From Sphingomonadales bacterium (lineage in GTDB: Bacteria; Pseudomonadota; Alphaproteobacteria; Sphingomonadales; Sphingomonadaceae), in the NCBI GenBank assembly GCA_027486895.1, contig JAIXOE010000002.1:23982-87981 (forward strand): DNA of 64,000 bases, read 5' to 3'. How positions within the stretch are numbered: position 1 is the first letter of the stretch; each line of letters begins with the position of its first letter. Made by a program: the position numbers and the translations under genes. This document shows positions 38,986-47,465 of the stretch, piece by piece. The notes beneath the pieces were generated by a model that saw nothing but the letters and a program-made list of their open reading frames with translations, ran no database searches and was not told where the DNA came from.

Positions 38986-41090
38986 CGCGGGGCCGGCGCT
39001 GGGCGCGTTTCGGGTGGGGCCGGTTGGATATTTACGCCTTCGCGGTCTAGCTTGACCTCAAGCGGAACGCCGCCAACTTCCGTGTTCACGGTAACACCCT
39101 CCCCTTGGTCAATCCGGACTTCGGAATTACCGACATCGACAGGAAATTCCGTAAGCTCCGGCAAATCCAAGGGCTCGATCGGGCCTTCGGGATCAGGTTG
39201 CTTGCGCGGTTTAGGCGCGGCGGCAGGCGCCGCATTGCGGATCGACTGCGCCATGAAATCACGCCAGATGCGCGCAGGCAGACCGCCGCCATTGATGCCA
39301 CGAAGCGGGGTATTGTCATCATTGCCAATCCAGACACCGACCACCAAATCACCCGCAAATCCAACGAATAAAGCGTCACGATTGTCTTGGCTTGTTCCGG
39401 TTTTGCCATAGGCCGGAATCGACAGGCGTGCCGCGCGTCCAGTTCCCTTGTTGACGGTAGCGCCAAGCAGGTCGAGCAACATGCGGTGCGTCCGGCTGCT
39501 GAATGAACGCGGGCCCGAAAACAGCCACTCAATCCAGCCTTGCTCTTCGCGTTTGATGGCATGTGGTTCCACAGGCCACTGGTTACCGGCAACGCCAGCA
39601 TAGGCTGAAGTGAGCTCAATCAAGGTTAGGCCAGAACTGCCAAGCGCCATGCTCTGGTCCATCGTCAATGGACTGCGCACCCCTAAATCCTGTGCTGCGC
39701 GCGCGACGGCTTCGCCACCGACTTTCTGGTACAGCCGAACCGCAGCGACGTTGCTTGACTGGGCAAATGCCTGCTCAAGCGTAATGTCGCCCCGGTAATT
39801 TTGTCCCGAATTTTTGGGGCGATATGCACCTTCATTGATTGGGGTGTCGGCAATCAAGGATTCCGGCGTCATCCCTGATCGAAGTGCCGCCAGATACACA
39901 AACAGTTTGAAGGTCGACCCCGGCTGCCGCTTTGCCTGCGTCGCGCGGTTGAACGCGGAATCCTTATAACTTCGGCCACCGACCATGGCCACGACTTCGC
40001 CATTCGGGCGCATGGCAACCAAGGCAATTTGCGCATTGCCAACGGCTGATCGTGCCACAACCTTGCGCGCGATATTCTGCAATCGCGCATCCAGTGTCGT
40101 TGTAATCCGGACGTCGGCATAGCCGCTTTCGGTTAGCAACCGCGCTTGGGGGATTGCCCAGTCAGCAAAATAGGTGCCAGTGGGCAGCGTTTCCCGCACA
40201 CGGACATCAAGCCGCGCGACGGGTGTCGCATCGGCCTTGGCGCGCGTAATGACATTATTGGCGACCATTGCATTCAGCACCAATTGCGCCCGCTTGGCCG
40301 CACGTTCGGGATTTTTTGTCGGCGCAAGCCTCGACGGTGCCTGCACAAGCCCTGCCAGCATCACCGACTGGCTCAATGTCAGGCGTTCGGGCTGCCTGTA
40401 GAAATAATATAGTGACGCTGCGCGCAGGCCGTAGACATTGTCGCCGAAATAGACGTTCGACAAATAGCGCTCGAGAATTTCGTCCTTGGTCAAACGCCCT
40501 TCCAGCCAGAAAGCGATGAGCATCTCACGAGCCTTGCGCGTGAGGCTGCGCTCCGGGGTCAGAAACGTGAATTTCGCCAGTTGCTGGGTAATCGTGCTTC
40601 CGCCCTGCGTCATTCCGCTGCCAAAGGCATTCGACCAAAAAGCACGGGCCAGGCCGCGCGGGTCAATGCCGAAGTGCGAATAAAAACGGCGGTCTTCGAT
40701 AGACAAAAATGCCTGCACCACATGTGGCGGCAACGCGCTTACGTCGACGGGCTTATCGACGATAGCCCCGTTACGTGCGATCGGCGTCCCATCCGACGCG
40801 AGCAGCGTAATACGTGGCGGCGCAATGGGCTGAAGCGATTTGGACAATGGCGCCGTGATCGCAAGCCACAATATCAAAAGGATGAACAGGCCAAGCAGGG
40901 CAGCGCTGATACGCCCAAACCACCACCACCGGGTTTTGCCGAGAATGAGACGCCGCGTCGAAGCTGGTTTCGCGTCGGGATTCCAAGGCTGCGGATCATC
41001 GGGAAAACGCTGCGCATAGCTTTCATCAAAGGCCGCAAGACGACCGTCAATATCCGAAGGAATGTCAGAAGAGGAGCGCCAAAAAAGCAT
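38982..41090 (-). CDS. class A penicillin-binding protein (PBP1A family)
   Basis: SIEDRRFYSHFGIDPRGLARAF, GGSTITQQLAK, KRQPGSTFKLFVYLAA, YGKTGTSQDNRDALFVGF. Confidence 0.92.
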   Translation of the reverse strand: MLFWRSSSDIPSDIDGRLAAFDESYAQRFPDDPQPWNPDAKPASTRRLILGKTRWWWFGRISAALLGLFILLILWLAITAPLSKSLQPIAPPRITLLASDGTPIARNGAIVDKPVDVSALPPHVVQAFLSIEDRRFYSHFGIDPRGLARAFWSNAFGSGMTQGGSTITQQLAKFTFLTPERSLTRKAREMLIAFWLEGRLTKDEILERYLSNVYFGDNVYGLRAASLYYFYRQPERLTLSQSVMLAGLVQAPSRLAPTKNPERAAKRAQLVLNAMVANNVITRAKADATPVARLDVRVRETLPTGTYFADWAIPQARLLTESGYADVRITTTLDARLQNIARKVVARSAVGNAQIALVAMRPNGEVVAMVGGRSYKDSAFNRATQAKRQPGSTFKLFVYLAALRSGMTPESLIADTPINEGAYRPKNSGQNYRGDITLEQAFAQSSNVAAVRLYQKVGGEAVARAAQDLGVRSPLTMDQSMALGSSGLTLIELTSAYAGVAGNQWPVEPHAIKREEQGWIEWLFSGPRSFSSRTHRMLLDLLGATVNKGTGRAARLSIPAYGKTGTSQDNRDALFVGFAGDLVVGVWIGNDDNTPLRGINGGGLPARIWRDFMAQSIRNAAPAAAPKPRKQPDPEGPIEPLDLPELTEFPVDVGNSEVRIDQGEGVTVNTEVGGVPLEVKLDREGVNIQPAPPETRPAPAPR

Positions 41091-41172
41091 CGCGTGGCTG
41101 TATTATATCGATATAACGGTGAAGGCGAGGGTATATTTGCGCTTTTCGCTGAACGTCAGATGAAGAATCTTT

Positions 41173-42030
41173 TCAGCGTCCGCCAGCGCCCAGCCAATAT
41201 TGTCCGAATTCACTGTCCAGCGTGATAGGATTAAACTTGTCCAAGCCAGATCCCGGGTAGAAAGTCATCTCGCCAAACAGCGGCGCACCGTCGATTTCAT
41301 AGAAATCACAGCGCACTAAATCAATCCCGCGTGCCAGCGTTTCCGCCGCATCCAACATGCGATCCAGCGACGTCGGACACACAGGGTCAGTATCTGCAGT
41401 GGCTGCGGAAACACGGGTCCAGTTTCGATCAAACACAATCCACCGGTGCCGCTTTTCACGTTCAAGATGCACCTGAACATGCGTTGCGCGTCCGCCGAAA
41501 ACAAAAATCTTATAATCCAAGGGCAGTTTGCCGTCTGTCCCGACAAAGGGCTCAACCAGCAGTCCACGCGGAATATGGCCATAAAGCCATTCATCCAGCC
41601 AGCTTCCATAGGGACGCTTGACCCATTTTTTGGCACGCGCGCGCACCGATGCCCAATCAATATCGCGTTCGCGCACAAATATATTCTGGTTACATCCGTG
41701 CCGCGATTTCAGCACAAATGGATGCGGCCAGTTTGGCTCTTCCGGCAGTTGAGTCCCGTGCCATAGGGTCGGGATCACCCATTCGTTCCCCAGCAATGCT
41801 GCGACATGAGACTTTACGGCGACCTTGTCCGCCAAAGTAACCATGCGCTGGTCACGGTTCAGCAGCTTTCTACGCTGAACCAGTTCGTTGAACGTTGCCG
41901 GATCAGCAAGATTAACCGTTTTCTGGTGGCGAACCAAATAACATAGCTTAATCCGTAGTCGGGCCAGCATGCCAGCTTTTGTGCCGAACTCTCCCGCCGT
42001 TTCAGTGCCGATGACATCAGTGCCAATCAA
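41173..42030 (-). CDS. TupA-like ATP-grasp protein
   Basis: DPATFNELVQRRKLLNRDQRMVTLADKVAVKSHVA..., PFVLKSRHGCNQNIFV, GTDGKLPLDYKIFVFGGRATHVQVHLER, EIDGAPLFGEMTFYPGSGLDKF. Confidence 0.82.
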   Translation of the reverse strand: MIGTDVIGTETAGEFGTKAGMLARLRIKLCYLVRHQKTVNLADPATFNELVQRRKLLNRDQRMVTLADKVAVKSHVAALLGNEWVIPTLWHGTQLPEEPNWPHPFVLKSRHGCNQNIFVRERDIDWASVRARAKKWVKRPYGSWLDEWLYGHIPRGLLVEPFVGTDGKLPLDYKIFVFGGRATHVQVHLEREKRHRWIVFDRNWTRVSAATADTDPVCPTSLDRMLDAAETLARGIDLVRCDFYEIDGAPLFGEMTFYPGSGLDKFNPITLDSEFGQYWLGAGGR

Positions 42031-42617
42031 GCAGCGGGCTCGATTTCATAATGTATCGGCTTGAACGATCCGTTGTTCGACTGAAGCGCAGAGCAGGCGG
42101 TGAGGCCAATGATAAGATCCGCATGCGCCAAAAACTTTATGCTGTCTCCCGCCCTGCTCAACGGTGGATCGACGCGCAGAACACCCGTCGCACCATCGAC
42201 CGCCACGTTCATAAAGCAATTGAATGCGATAGGGATCATGTCCTCCGTGATACCAAAGGGTGAAAGCGCGCCGGCCAGATTTCCAAAGCAGCCCTGATGC
42301 GGATCGGTGTCGCCATAGATTATCCGGAATGTATCTTTGCTGCACGGCGTGAGCAAGAAATCATGACGCCCCACATCGTCGGCGACAATCTCCAACATGA
42401 CGTTGCTGCGGTTGGAATATAGCAAGTCACCGGTGGTGAGGAACAACCGGCTCGCATAATCGAGCGTCCGCCCTGAAGAGATAACCTCGCCGATGTCACC
42501 TTGATGAAATGCAAGCAAGTCCGCCACCTGTTCGCCCTTGGGGTCGGTGACAGTCAGGATATCGCCCTTGTTCAACGTAAACGCAACGCCCGACCTCGGC
42601 TCAATCTGTGATGGCAT
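42027..42617 (-). CDS. DUF1989 / urea-carboxylase-associated family protein
   Basis: GDILTVTDPKGEQVADLLAF, SSGRTLDYASRLFLTTGDLLYSNRSNVMLEIVADDVGRHDFLLTPCS, DPHQGCFGNL; start trimmed to MPSQIEP. Confidence 0.85.
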   Translation of the reverse strand: MPSQIEPRSGVAFTLNKGDILTVTDPKGEQVADLLAFHQGDIGEVISSGRTLDYASRLFLTTGDLLYSNRSNVMLEIVADDVGRHDFLLTPCSKDTFRIIYGDTDPHQGCFGNLAGALSPFGITEDMIPIAFNCFMNVAVDGATGVLRVDPPLSRAGDSIKFLAHADLIIGLTACSALQSNNGSFKPIHYEIEPAA

Positions 42618-43317
42618 CAAGCAGCTCCAAATCGGGATGCGTTCCAGCGCGTTGATATGGGCATTTCCATCCGCTTTCAACTGCCCTGCCACTATACTGA
42701 CGCGCGGCCGAGACTTCACCATGTTTGGCGAGCATTGGATTTATTGTTCCTGCAATCTTGACGTCGCGATCCAAAATTGACGCCCGCAGTTTTTCATACT
42801 GATTGGTTTCGCGCAGCTTTTCAAATTGGTCGTGGAGATTGAATATCATCGTGGGCCGCATGAACCGTCGTGCGGGTCGACTGGCCTGCGGATGAAGGCC
42901 AACCACGAAAAATGCCTCCCCGCCAAAGCTTAATGAAAATTCGGGATGGTTCGGGTCATGTGCCACACGGCTATCGCGCTCTTGCCCCAACCAGACGTCC
43001 TTGTCGCTCAACGATTGCAAACGCTGCCACAATCGTTTTTCAAAGGTCAGCTCGTCCATTGCGGTCTCATTTTCGAATATGACCGCAAGTGAACGAAACG
43101 GCGCGGGATTCTGGCGATAGAGTTCAACGATCTCCCGAATTTTTGCATGGATCGCGAGGTCATCCCAGGCGGATGTGATGTCGCGGGCAACAACATATGT
43201 CATCTGCTGCTTGGCCATCGCGGCCTTCGCGCCCACGCACGGAAATAAGGGATCGCGCACGAACTCTTCAAACGCGGCGATGAGCCGATGTTGGATAACG
43301 GGTACGGTATGAAGCAT
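42601..43317 (-). CDS. YqcI/YcgG family protein (putative heme-dependent N-oxygenase, GntA-like)
   Basis: FEEFVRDPLFPCVGAKAAMAKQQ, LWQRLQSLSDKDVWLGQERDSRVAHDPNHPEFSLSFGGEAFFVVGLHPQASRPARRF; ORF opens at 43431 but MLHTVPVIQ at 43317 is the more family-like start. Confidence 0.75.
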   Translation of the reverse strand: MLHTVPVIQHRLIAAFEEFVRDPLFPCVGAKAAMAKQQMTYVVARDITSAWDDLAIHAKIREIVELYRQNPAPFRSLAVIFENETAMDELTFEKRLWQRLQSLSDKDVWLGQERDSRVAHDPNHPEFSLSFGGEAFFVVGLHPQASRPARRFMRPTMIFNLHDQFEKLRETNQYEKLRASILDRDVKIAGTINPMLAKHGEVSAARQYSGRAVESGWKCPYQRAGTHPDLELLDAITD

Positions 43318-43513
43318 TCGGTAGTAACGGTCCGTGCGCAAAATGGTTTCAAGCTTAAGCAGCTTTTTGGCGCCGTTTATCGACAAACACCTGCAGTTCG
43401 CCGAACGATATGAAACCACCGAGCTCGACACCAGCCATGATGTGCATTGCCAATGTGCGTGCTGGCGGCAAATGGACCAGCTATCGCCTAGCTTTGATAA
43501 AGATTAGGCAAGG

Positions 43514-44506
43514 CTAGGCCCGGCCAAGATCGCCCTTACCAACTGTTCCGCTTGCCATTTCAAGCATGCGGTCGAGGCTCTTCTTGGCCGCCAATCGGAC
43601 GGTTTCGTCCAAATGAATCTGCGGCTGAAGATCGCGCAGCGCGAGGTAAAGCTTCTCCATCGTATTGAGTGCCATGTAGGGGCAGATGTTGCATGCGCAG
43701 TTGCCGTCGGCCCCAGGCGCACCGATGAAGGTCTTCGTGGGCTCGGCCTTTTCCATCTGGTGGATGATGTGCGGTTCAGTTGCAACGATAAGCGTGTCGC
43801 CCGCCATGGTCTGGGCATATTGCAATATGCCGCTGGTGCTGCCGACATAGTCCGCATGATCGATGATGTGTGGCGGGCATTCGGGATGTGCTGCCACAGG
43901 AACGCCGGGATGCTGCGCCTTCAGCTTCAGCAGTTCGGTTTCCGAAAATGCCTCATGCACAATGCACACGCCCGGCCACAACAACATCTCACGGTCAAAC
44001 TTACGGCTCAGATAGCCACCCAAGTGCCGGTCCGGTCCAAAAATGATTTTCTGTTCGGGCGGAATCTGGCTCAAGATCGTCTCGGCGCTGGAGGACGTGA
44101 CGATAATGTCAGACAGTGCTTTTACTTCGGCCGAACAGTTGATGTACGTCAAAGCGATATGGTCAGGATGCGCTTCGCGGAACGCCTTGAACTTGCCCGG
44201 CGGGCAGGCGTCTTCCAACGAGCAGCCGGCGGCCATATCGGGCAGAATGACGGTCTTTTCCGGGCTCAGAATCTTGGCGGTCTCGGCCATGAACTTAACG
44301 CCGCAAAAAGCAATAACATCGGCATCGGTTTCCGCCGCACGCTTGCTGAGTTCAAGCGAATCCCCGACAAAGTCAGCAAGGTCCTGAATCTCCGGCTTTT
44401 GATAATAATGCGCGAGGATAACGGCGTTGCGTTCTTTTTTCAGCCGGTGGATTTCAGCGAGCAGGTCAAGACCTTGAAGATTTTCGCGTGCTACGGGGGC
44501 GTTCAT
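43514..44506 (-). CDS. nadA: quinolinate synthase
   Basis: AVILAHYYQKPEIQDLADFVGDSLELSK, VKFMAETAKIL, AHPECPPHI, CNICPYMALNTMEKLYLAL; start trimmed to MNAPVA. Confidence 0.96.
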   Translation of the reverse strand: MNAPVARENLQGLDLLAEIHRLKKERNAVILAHYYQKPEIQDLADFVGDSLELSKRAAETDADVIAFCGVKFMAETAKILSPEKTVILPDMAAGCSLEDACPPGKFKAFREAHPDHIALTYINCSAEVKALSDIIVTSSSAETILSQIPPEQKIIFGPDRHLGGYLSRKFDREMLLWPGVCIVHEAFSETELLKLKAQHPGVPVAAHPECPPHIIDHADYVGSTSGILQYAQTMAGDTLIVATEPHIIHQMEKAEPTKTFIGAPGADGNCACNICPYMALNTMEKLYLALRDLQPQIHLDETVRLAAKKSLDRMLEMASGTVGKGDLGRA

Positions 44507-44603
44507 GCTGTCGTACCTTTGCCATGCAGAGCAGTAGTCTGCGTCTCTATTGAGGCTGTATGTGGTCCATATGGCCGAACGAAACAAGTTCCGGTTCGCG
44601 CTT

Positions 44604-45311
44604 TTACGGCGTTTTCTGTCGGCCTTTGACAATTTCTTCAAGCGGGGTGGATTTGTCCCACCGCGTCGAAACTTCGCCACCGATTTCGTCGGCAAAATAT
44701 GTCTCCACTTTCGCGTTGATTCCGGCGGCACGGAGCGGAACTTGAAAGTTCTGGGCAATCGCCCGTTTGAAGGCATCGCGCGCCAGTTTCATCGGTACGG
44801 GGCCTTTGGCTTGCCGGACAAGCTCAGCCTGCCCCTTTGATCGGTTGGCATCATCCAGCGTATCGTCGACATTGGTAAGGGCGCGCAAGATACCGTTCTC
44901 GCCATATTCCTGAATGGAATTCAGATCGATCTGCGGCGGCGCAACCTCAATCGGCGGGATTTTGACCCGAAGCGTTTGTGAAGCCGCCTCCCAGCGGACG
45001 TCGTCGTCGGTCAACTTTGCCATATCCACTTCGTACCGCACGAGGCCCTGCATGATGAGTGTCTTCTTTGCGCTTAGGCCAAAGCGTTGCTGCTCGCTCG
45101 TCACGACCGCTGCATAACTGGCCGCAAAGGCCGAAAGTCGGTTCTGTTCACGGATACCGGTCAGGCTGGCACTGGCAATCGTTTCAGGCGAAGGCCCCTC
45201 CCGCCAAGAACGAAAGCCATCAATAGCCCACCACAGCAGCAGGATAAACAATATCGGCACGGCAAGCGCGGCGAACCGCATGGACCAATCGCGAACTGGA
45301 TTTGATGTCAT
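44604..45311 (-). CDS. DUF4230-like membrane-anchored protein
   Basis: N-terminal TM, ASASLTGIREQNRLSAFAASYAAVV...LIMQGLVRYEVDM. Confidence 0.7.
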   Translation of the reverse strand: MTSNPVRDWSMRFAALAVPILFILLLWWAIDGFRSWREGPSPETIASASLTGIREQNRLSAFAASYAAVVTSEQQRFGLSAKKTLIMQGLVRYEVDMAKLTDDDVRWEAASQTLRVKIPPIEVAPPQIDLNSIQEYGENGILRALTNVDDTLDDANRSKGQAELVRQAKGPVPMKLARDAFKRAIAQNFQVPLRAAGINAKVETYFADEIGGEVSTRWDKSTPLEEIVKGRQKTP

Positions 45312-45357
45312 GCCATCTACATAAGGGTAAATGGCACAGGGGCAAATGCACCAATCA

Positions 45358-46140
45358 TTATTCAGGCATCAATGGCGGCGCAGGAAATGCCAATCCCGGA
45401 ACAGTTGCGCCCGGGTGGCCCGCGGTCACAGACGCATAGATGGCGTCACCCAGCGCGGAGTTCGCAACTACGTGCGATACGGGAATCACAGAGACAATCG
45501 CTGCAACACCCCAATACCATGCCGGATGGACGCGGCCATATTTGCGCTTATCGTGGATCATGCCAGCCAACGGGAACAGCAGCCCTGTGATCCCTGCAAG
45601 TTCAAACGCATAAGGAATAAGCAAAGGCATGGGGAGCAAGCGTCCGAAAGCCGGGCCAATAATCGCGGTCATCGCGCATATATGGAGCCGCATGTGCCAG
45701 TCGGTTTGTCGCCGCAGCCGAATGGCTGTCCACGCAAGCGCAGCGAATACGATGACGGAAAGAGGGTTGGCGATCAGGAAGTTTTGCGGCTGAAAGAAAA
45801 ACGGCGTTGTCCCGCGCTGCGTGACGTCAATGCTTATCCAGCTGCCCAATATCACCAGAACCACGATCCAGCCTGCGCCAATCCACCCCAACCGCCGGTG
45901 CAGCGCGATGGAACCGTGTGTTGCCAACCAAGCTTGCGTGATAAACAAAGCCACCCAGCCCATGAAGGCTAGTCCATGCAGATGGACAAGCGGCCGGGCA
46001 CCAAAGCTCGACCGTCCAGCAAGAAACTGCATGGAAAAACCGGCGATGACGGCGAGCGCCATAAACATGGCCAAGATGCGGAAAAAACGATCACTTGCCG
46101 CTGTTTGCGTTGGTGTAGGTGTAGGTACGATTGTCGCCAT
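45358..46140 (-). CDS. multi-TM membrane protein of unknown function
   Basis: Several hydrophobic helices with conserved-looking His (LVHLHGLAFMGWVALF, LHRRLGW, DWHMRLHICAM). Confidence 0.7.
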   Translation of the reverse strand: MATIVPTPTPTQTAASDRFFRILAMFMALAVIAGFSMQFLAGRSSFGARPLVHLHGLAFMGWVALFITQAWLATHGSIALHRRLGWIGAGWIVVLVILGSWISIDVTQRGTTPFFFQPQNFLIANPLSVIVFAALAWTAIRLRRQTDWHMRLHICAMTAIIGPAFGRLLPMPLLIPYAFELAGITGLLFPLAGMIHDKRKYGRVHPAWYWGVAAIVSVIPVSHVVANSALGDAIYASVTAGHPGATVPGLAFPAPPLMPE

Positions 46141-46205
46141 GACTATCCCTCCCCGTCATGAGGCTTCGCGACCTACTTTGTAACTACCACGCTACATAAA
46201 TGGCT

Positions 46206-47123
46206 TCAAGCTTGCGCGATTAAATGCCAACCTTCGCCTTGGGCAGCGACCCGGCCCTGATTTTGTAAATCTATGAGATGCGCCAAAACGGATCGGCCGG
46301 CAGCTCCCGTCAAACGCGGATCAAGGCCTTTGTACATTGCAGCGACCATCTCGGGAATGTGCCCCTCGCCTGCCTCAAGCAGTTTCAATATCTGGCGTTC
46401 ACGCTGGCGCCGGTGACCAATCATGCCACGTACAAGCTGTCGTGGATTTTCGACCGCTTGCCCATGTGCGGGGTAATAGATGCGATCGGTGCGCTCATAT
46501 AACTTCTGCAACGATGCCAGATAGGCGCTCATGTCGCCATCGGGCGGGCTGACGACGCTGGTGGACCATTTCATAACATGGTCGCCAGTAAACAGCGCGC
46601 CGCTCTCGACCAGTCCATAGCATATATGGTTGCTGGTGTGCCCGGGGGTGGTGACGGCTTCCAAAGTCCAGCCATCACCTGAAATCCGCTCACCATCGGC
46701 AAGGATCCGGTCAGGGGCATAATCCGGATCAAAGGCACTGTCGGAACGCGGACCATCGTCGCGCAATACAAGCGGCGCGCAACCAATGATGGGTGCGCCC
46801 GTAGCAGCCTTCAACGGCGCGGCGGCTGGCGAATGATCGCGATGGGTGTGGGTGCACATGATGGCCGCGACACGCTTACCAGCGATAGCGCGCAAGATCG
46901 CCTCGACATGACCGTCGCCATTAATGTCAGCGGGATCGCCAATGCTCATTCCGCTGCCGACTGGACCCGGGTCGATCACCGCGACATCAGACCCTGCGCC
47001 AACCAACCAAGTTTGCGTTCCGGTGTACGTATATGGGGAGGCATTGGGGGCTAGCACGCGGCGCACCAGTGGTTCGTGCTGCTCGATCTCACCAGCTTGT
47101 ATCGTGTCGGGCCAATTGGTCAT
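46206..47123 (-). CDS. MBL-fold metallo-hydrolase (LACTB2-like)
   Basis: AIMCTHTHRDHSPAAAPL, VTTPGHTSNHICYGL, LFTGDHVMKW. Confidence 0.9.
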   Translation of the reverse strand: MTNWPDTIQAGEIEQHEPLVRRVLAPNASPYTYTGTQTWLVGAGSDVAVIDPGPVGSGMSIGDPADINGDGHVEAILRAIAGKRVAAIMCTHTHRDHSPAAAPLKAATGAPIIGCAPLVLRDDGPRSDSAFDPDYAPDRILADGERISGDGWTLEAVTTPGHTSNHICYGLVESGALFTGDHVMKWSTSVVSPPDGDMSAYLASLQKLYERTDRIYYPAHGQAVENPRQLVRGMIGHRRQRERQILKLLEAGEGHIPEMVAAMYKGLDPRLTGAAGRSVLAHLIDLQNQGRVAAQGEGWHLIAQA

Positions 47124-47334
47124 GTGACGGCTATGGCGCAATGCGGCGCAAAGAAAAAGAGGCGGCTCTCGAAAATCGCCCCGCTGGACCCGAAGTGTCG
47201 GTTTTTTGTCGAAATACTTTACACCTGACCGTCGGGTAAATGACGCATTAAGCAGTTATAGAATTGATTTATAACATTTTTCATCATTTGGCATGACCAG
47301 TGCATATATAGGTATGTTCAACACCCACTCAGCC

Positions 47335-47374
47335 AGGACGGGTGGTTTGCTTCTGGTCTCGCACCACCCGTCCT
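47335..47374. terminator. orphan 12-bp perfect hairpin (terminator or sRNA 3' end)
   Basis: aggacgggtggt - 16-nt loop - accacccgtcct followed by cgctttct; no plus-strand CDS upstream. Confidence 0.5.
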
Positions 47375-47402
47375 CGCTTTCTCATCCCCGAAAATTGACA
47401 CA

Positions 47403-47443
47403 AAAAGGGCCGGAACCCCATTGGATTCCAGCCCCTTTCTTTA
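47403..47443 (-). terminator. terminator of the TonB-dependent receptor gene
   Basis: On minus strand AAAGGGGCTGGAA...GTTCCGGCCCTTTTTG just after the stop codon. Confidence 0.75.
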
Positions 47444-47465
47444 AGTCTTACAGTCGCGTGATGGA

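Noticed and set aside
38425-39411. 328-aa plus-strand ORF
   Set aside because: Antisense to the protease and PBP genes, both with intact catalytic motifs.
42027-43317. A guanitoxin biosynthetic cluster
   Set aside because: Only the YqcI/YcgG member resembles that pathway; no other guanitoxin-type genes are visible, so I claim only a putative N-oxygenase operon.
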